From: UBA1738 sp045577675 | Lineage (GTDB): Bacteria; Bacillota; Clostridia; UBA1381 | DNA: 29,071 bases | Direction of reading: 5' to 3' | NCBI GenBank assembly: GCA_045577675.1 | Contig: JAZNIV010000102.1 | Location: 1-29,071, forward strand | In this document: piece after piece, positions 28,727 to 29,071 of the stretch | How positions within the stretch are numbered: the stretch's first letter is position 1 | Layout of the letters: every line of letters begins with the position of its first letter | The notes under the pieces: model-generated | Told to the model about the DNA's origin: nothing | Databases searched by the model: none | The model's input: only the letters and a program-made list of their open reading frames with translations | Made by a program: the position numbers and the translations under genes

Positions 28727-29071
28727 TTAGTTTTCAAGAATTTTCTGAATTTGCGGAAATGGTGCTAAGCTTCGTTTTAGAATACCATTCATCCTTGCGA
28801 TTGCAATTCCGTAATTTGTCATAGGGATTTCTTCGTCCTCGGCATAAGAAATGCGTGAAGCCATTTCCCGCGAATTTAACATACATCCTCCGCAGTGGAT
28901 AACCAGTGCATACCCTGATAAATCTTCGGGAAATTCTGTTCCTGATGAAAAAGCAAACTCCAGCTTTTTACCGGTATACTCCGTCAGCCATTTAGGAATT
29001 TTTACCGAGCCGATGTCGTCGCACTGACGGTGATGCGTACAGCCCTCAGAAATCAAGATTTTATCTCCATC
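28727..29071 (-). CDS. hydF: HydF, [FeFe]-hydrogenase maturation GTPase, C-terminal part
   Basis: The frame is open through the right edge of the window (DGDKILISEGCTHHRQCDDI), so only the last 114 residues are present. GCTHHRQCDDIG and VIHCGGCMLNSREM are the cluster-binding His and Cys motifs of the HydF C-terminal domain, and MTNYGIAIARMNGILKR is the typical end. HydF is the scaffold on which HydE and HydG build the diiron subcluster of [FeFe] hydrogenases, so the host is an anaerobe with hydrogen metabolism. The GTPase domain lies beyond the window. It ends at the shared terminator. Confidence 0.9.
   Translation of the reverse strand, partial: DGDKILISEGCTHHRQCDDIGSVKIPKWLTEYTGKKLEFAFSSGTEFPEDLSGYALVIHCGGCMLNSREMASRISYAEDEEIPMTNYGIAIARMNGILKRSLAPFPQIQKILEN

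Overview
The window looks like a low-GC Bacillota chromosome, probably an anaerobic clostridium. The evidence is strong Shine-Dalgarno sites, TTGACA/TATAAT-type promoters with 17-bp spacers, a HydF-type [FeFe]-hydrogenase maturation gene and paired tRNA-Ser genes. It splits into two parts. Positions 1 to about 22,000 are very AT-rich and carry accessory genes. They end in a large serine recombinase, so this is most likely the right-hand part of an integrative element (ICE/IME-like) whose left end lies outside the window. From about 22,036 onward the DNA is less AT-rich and holds ordinary chromosomal genes.

Element, left to right. (a) 1-923: a frame-broken HTH protein gene behind a long leader with two small upstream ORFs and an intrinsic terminator just before the start codon. 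(b) 930-5080: a tightly packed four-gene minus-strand operon with a consensus promoter. It encodes a class II Fic protein, an AbiGi-like protein, an unrecognised 409-aa protein and a HEPN-like helical protein. This is the best candidate for an undescribed defence or abortive-infection system. (c) 5281-5562: a short plus-strand transcription unit with a 17-codon ORF and terminator, lying antisense to a possible small membrane protein. (d) 5686-9745: an XRE repressor divergent from two secreted surface proteins, one with SLH repeats and a transglutaminase-like domain and one with a stalk (copper-amine-oxidase-N-like) domain. (e) 9753-11978: a primase-like replication protein, a companion protein and a solitary MazF/PemK toxin. 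(f) 11991-13702: structured intergenic DNA, a small serine resolvase with a candidate res site, and a small gene whose ribosome site is masked by a hairpin. (g) 13729-15311: a 479-aa HTH-containing protein of unknown function with an operator-like palindrome at its promoter. (h) 15415-20214: an adenine-type DNA methyltransferase with a degenerate second copy of its fold, a circularly permuted cytosine-5 methyltransferase, an ArdC-like antirestriction protein, a MucR/Ros-like zinc-finger protein, a 203-aa unknown and a 49-aa unknown. (i) 20316-21962: the large serine recombinase.

Chromosome. Two tRNA-Ser genes (anticodons GCT and TGA) are read on the minus strand from a consensus promoter towards the element. 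Their only evident U-tract terminator lies inside the last codons of the recombinase gene on the opposite strand. To the right are an SGNH-fold protein and an MBOAT acyltransferase (an envelope polymer acylation pair), mnmG, a YesL/DUF624 membrane protein, an RluA-family pseudouridine synthase and the C-terminus of hydF, cut by the window edge.

Together the element genes suggest a module for replication and excision, a host-entry module (two methylases plus ArdC with no restriction nuclease), cell-surface cargo, and at least one toxin- or defence-like cargo operon. No relaxase, coupling protein or type IV secretion gene is visible, so transfer genes, if any, lie to the left.
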